The notes beneath the pieces were generated by a model. That model made no database searches. It was given only the letters and a program-made list of their open reading frames with translations, and was not told the origin of the DNA. Below are positions 4,956 to 7,167 of a stretch of 7,167 nt of DNA, piece by piece; position 1 is the first letter of the stretch, and each line of letters starts with the position of its first letter. The position numbers and the translations under genes were made by a program. Source of the stretch: Candidatus Uhrbacteria bacterium (GTDB taxonomy: Bacteria > Patescibacteriota > Patescibacteriia > 2-12-FULL-60-25). Location: assembly GCA_009691315.1 (NCBI GenBank), contig SICT01000059.1:1-7167 (forward strand). The letters are read 5' to 3'.

Positions 4956-7167
4956 ACGGATTGGTTGAGGTTGTTGTTGAGGTGGATGTGATGATTGGCA
5001 TGATGATGGTGTCATCAAATTCTGTTGGGATTGCCGGAAGGGTCGAGCTCGCCATCCAATTGGTTTTTTGGATCCAGGCTTGAATAGCGTTTTCCCAATT
5101 CGCGAATTGAGGATCTGTGTATGGGTTTGCGGGAGCTGGTCCGGTTGGATCGTCCTTGTCGACATAGTAGAGAATGGAATGCGCTTCGCGATACATATGC
5201 GTTTCGACCCATTCAGGTGGAGTTGAAGAGGTCACGATTTTCCCATTAAGGGCATTGACTGAAATCTTTTGTTCCGCCACTTGCCCAAGCAGGGACGGCT
5301 TATTTGTTGTGGGCGTTGTAGGCGACGTAAACATTTCGATTGGCATTTTTTTCGTTGCCGCTTTCATATAGGCTTGCCAGATGGGCGCAGCGATAACCGA
5401 GCCGTCTGCTCCGCGATTCATGGCCGCATTGTCATTATTGCCGACCCAGACCGCTGTTGCGAGACCGGGCGTGTAGCCCAAGGTCCAGGCATCGTGATAG
5501 TCGTTGGTTGTTCCGGTTTTGGCCGCAACAGGTCGATCAGGCAAGGTGAGATAGTTGCTTAGGCCAAAAACAGACGCACGCGCATTATTATCAGACAGCA
5601 CATGTGAGATGAGCCGCGTGACTTGTGGATCCATAACGATTGCTCCAGGTGATAGCTTCCATTCTTCCAATGTTTGTCGTGCGCTGTCTTCTACTTTTAA
5701 AATAGCCGAAGTCGGATAAAGCGTCCCTTCATTGGCAAATGTGGCGAATGCGGCTACATGTTCGATCGGTTTGACCTCTCCCCCGCCCAAGACGAGCGCG
5801 AGTCCAAAACGGCTACGATCGGCAAAAGTGGTGTAACCAAGATTTTCCGCAAAATCGAGGACGTGTCCAACTCCCACCAAGTACAGCATTTTCACCGCCG
5901 GAATATTGAGCGATCCCTGGAGTGCCTGGCGGATCGAGACCGGGCCGCGTTCTTTTAAATCATAATTATGAGGGGTGTAATCTTTGAAATCTGTTTTGAA
6001 TAGAGTCGTCACATCCCATAATTGTGTTTGCGGAAGGTAGCCACGAATAAAACCAGCGGCATAGACGATCGGTTTAAAACTTGATCCTGGTTGGCGTGGA
6101 CGTAAAGTGACATTCACTTGGCCATCGTGTTCTGTGTCAAAAAAATCTTTCGAACCAACCATGGCTAGGATTTGTCCGGTTTTTGGATCAAGAGATACGA
6201 GCGCCGCATTGTTAAAGCCGTATTTTTTTCCGCGCGCCTCTACACCTGCTTCCACGGCTTCCTTGGCAGCTTGCTGTTTATCCCAATCAAGCGTTGTGAT
6301 GACCCGCAGCCCCCCTTCCTCCAGTTGCTTTTCTCCATACCGCTCAATGAGCTGAGAACGGACGTACATCACAAAATGCGGAGCCTGGATATCGCCGAGA
6401 TTTTTCGGTTTGAGTTTTTTGAGCGTTTCTATTTGTTTCGCGGATGTTGCTTCGTCTTCTTTTATATAATTTTGTTCAACCATTAAATCTAGGATGCTGC
6501 GTTGGCGGGCGATCAGTCGCGAGCGATTGTCCCCGCTTAAACCTATGCCATACGGTGAATAAAAATCCGGTGCTTGAGGAATCGCCGCAAGCAGAGCAGA
6601 CTCATCAAGCGTGAGATCTTTCGCTGATTTTCCAAAAAAGGCTTGCGCGGCAGATTCAATCCCGTACAAGTTTGATCCGTATGGAATTTCATTAAAATAT
6701 AATTGCAGGATCTGGTCTTTGGTATACGTGCGTTCGAGTTGGAATGCGAGAACAAATTCTTTGAGTTTGCGCGTGAACGTTCGTTCGCGTGTCAGAAAAG
6801 CATTTTTTACCAACTGTTGAGTGAGTGTCGAGGCTCCTTGTTTGGCTCTACCACGAAAGAGATTAATCAGCGTCGCGCGCACAACCCCTTTCCAATAAAT
6901 GCCATGATGTTCGTAAAACTTTTTATCTTCTATGGAAATGGTTGCTTGTTTTGCGTTTGCCGGAAGCTCCTCGATTTTAATCAGCGTTCGTTTTTCATCG
7001 CCATGGATTTCGTATAGCAGATGCGTGCCGGTGCGGTCATAGATTTTTGTTGATTGGGCAAAGGGGTGAGTGGTCAAAATGTTTGGGTCAGGAAGATTCC
7101 GACTGGCCCAGGCAGCGAGGAGAGCAAAAATAAACAGGCCAAGCACCCCCAAAGCCACAATAATTAA
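4954..7167 (-). CDS. mrcA: Class A (bifunctional) penicillin-binding protein, PBP1A type; N-terminus outside window
   Basis: This membrane-anchored enzyme polymerises lipid II into glycan strands and cross-links the peptides of peptidoglycan. The frame is still open at the window edge. The first in-window start is GTG 7158, but the codons before it (LII) continue the hydrophobic anchor VALGVLGLFIFALLAAW, so the true start and cytoplasmic tail lie beyond position 7167. Numbering from that GTG, the glycosyltransferase (GT51) domain has EDKKFYEHHG (77-86, catalytic E77), GASTLTQQLVKN (108-119), RKLKEF (130-135) and KDQILQLYFNEIPYG (147-161). The transpeptidase domain has SSFK (359-362, nucleophile S359), SLN (416-418) and KTGTT (547-551). 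All expected catalytic motifs are present. A C-terminal region follows, with HSILYYVDKDDP (660-671) and a Thr/Ser-rich end (ITSTSTTTSTNP). The gene runs toward the origin, convergent with dnaN. The symbol is by family only; ponA is an equivalent name. Confidence 0.95.
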   Translation of the reverse strand, partial: LIIVALGVLGLFIFALLAAWASRNLPDPNILTTHPFAQSTKIYDRTGTHLLYEIHGDEKRTLIKIEELPANAKQATISIEDKKFYEHHGIYWKGVVRATLINLFRGRAKQGASTLTQQLVKNAFLTRERTFTRKLKEFVLAFQLERTYTKDQILQLYFNEIPYGSNLYGIESAAQAFFGKSAKDLTLDESALLAAIPQAPDFYSPYGIGLSGDNRSRLIARQRSILDLMVEQNYIKEDEATSAKQIETLKKLKPKNLGDIQAPHFVMYVRSQLIERYGEKQLEEGGLRVITTLDWDKQQAAKEAVEAGVEARGKKYGFNNAALVSLDPKTGQILAMVGSKDFFDTEHDGQVNVTLRPRQPGSSFKPIVYAAGFIRGYLPQTQLWDVTTLFKTDFKDYTPHNYDLKERGPVSIRQALQGSLNIPAVKMLYLVGVGHVLDFAENLGYTTFADRSRFGLALVLGGGEVKPIEHVAAFATFANEGTLYPTSAILKVEDSARQTLEEWKLSPGAIVMDPQVTRLISHVLSDNNARASVFGLSNYLTLPDRPVAAKTGTTNDYHDAWTLGYTPGLATAVWVGNNDNAAMNRGADGSVIAAPIWQAYMKAATKKMPIEMFTSPTTPTTNKPSLLGQVAEQKISVNALNGKIVTSSTPPEWVETHMYREAHSILYYVDKDDPTGPAPANPYTDPQFANWENAIQAWIQKTNWMASSTLPAIPTEFDDTIIMPIITSTSTTTSTNP

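Noticed and set aside
5001..5017. A third TGTCATCA half-site (5010-5017) beside TGATGATGG, resembling the regulator operator
   Set aside because: It lies in the coding sequence for the PBP tail (Asp-Asp-Thr-Ile-Ile-Met codons), has only one full half-site, and the arms do not have the 21-bp geometry of the two operators.
5174..5562. Plus-strand open frames of 65-97 codons inside the PBP gene
   Set aside because: They lie opposite well-conserved PBP coding sequence and encode nothing recognisable; they are shadows of that gene.
7156..7158. GTG at 7158 as the true start of the PBP gene
   Set aside because: The frame remains open to the window edge and the upstream codons continue the hydrophobic anchor; a start there would leave the protein without the usual cytoplasmic basic residues before the membrane segment.

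Overview
The window looks like the chromosomal replication-origin region of a bacterium. It carries rpmH-rnpA-yidD running left and dnaA-dnaN running right from a shared control region. A bifunctional class A penicillin-binding protein (PBP1A type) points back toward the origin. On the far left, a TrmB-type regulator and a SAM-dependent methyltransferase are divergently transcribed. I infer a member of the Candidate Phyla Radiation (Patescibacteria). Three features point that way: the compact gene spacing, a bacterial TrmB-like regulator, and the C-terminal tail of the PBP (a 'HSILYYVDKDDP' element and a WxxAIQAW element). None of these is decisive. Gene ends and UGG tryptophans fit the standard bacterial code, and no UGA recoding is needed.

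Left region (1-1124): a partial class I methyltransferase on the minus strand and a complete TrmB-like regulator on the plus strand diverge from an AT-rich spacer of about 90 bp. The spacer holds two 21-bp palindromes with the same half-site (TGTCATCA / TGATGACA). One covers the methyltransferase start codon and predicted transcription start. The other covers the -35 elements of both predicted promoters. The simplest reading is an autoregulated switch in which the regulator controls itself and the methyltransferase.

Middle left (1130-1976): ribosomal protein L34, the RNase P protein and YidD form a tightly packed minus-strand operon. rpmH and rnpA overlap by one base, and rnpA and yidD are separated by two. 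YidC, which often follows in this operon, is not present; the operon instead meets the regulator gene tail to tail.

Origin (1977-3818): DnaA-box-like sequences lie on both sides of dnaA. Three lie upstream, beside a TTGACA promoter element. Downstream, between dnaA and dnaN, one isolated box is followed by two boxes in tandem, a CCCC run, four consecutive DnaA-trio triplets and an AT-rich stretch. This matches the order of parts known for a bacterial origin unwinding module and places the probable unwinding site just before dnaN.

Right region (3819-7167): dnaN, the sliding clamp, is followed tail to tail, with four bases between, by the PBP gene. The PBP start codon lies beyond the window edge: the reading frame is still open there and the edge falls inside its membrane anchor. 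None of the gene starts visible here has a convincing Shine-Dalgarno sequence, and three predicted promoters sit so close to their start codons that nearly leaderless transcripts are likely.
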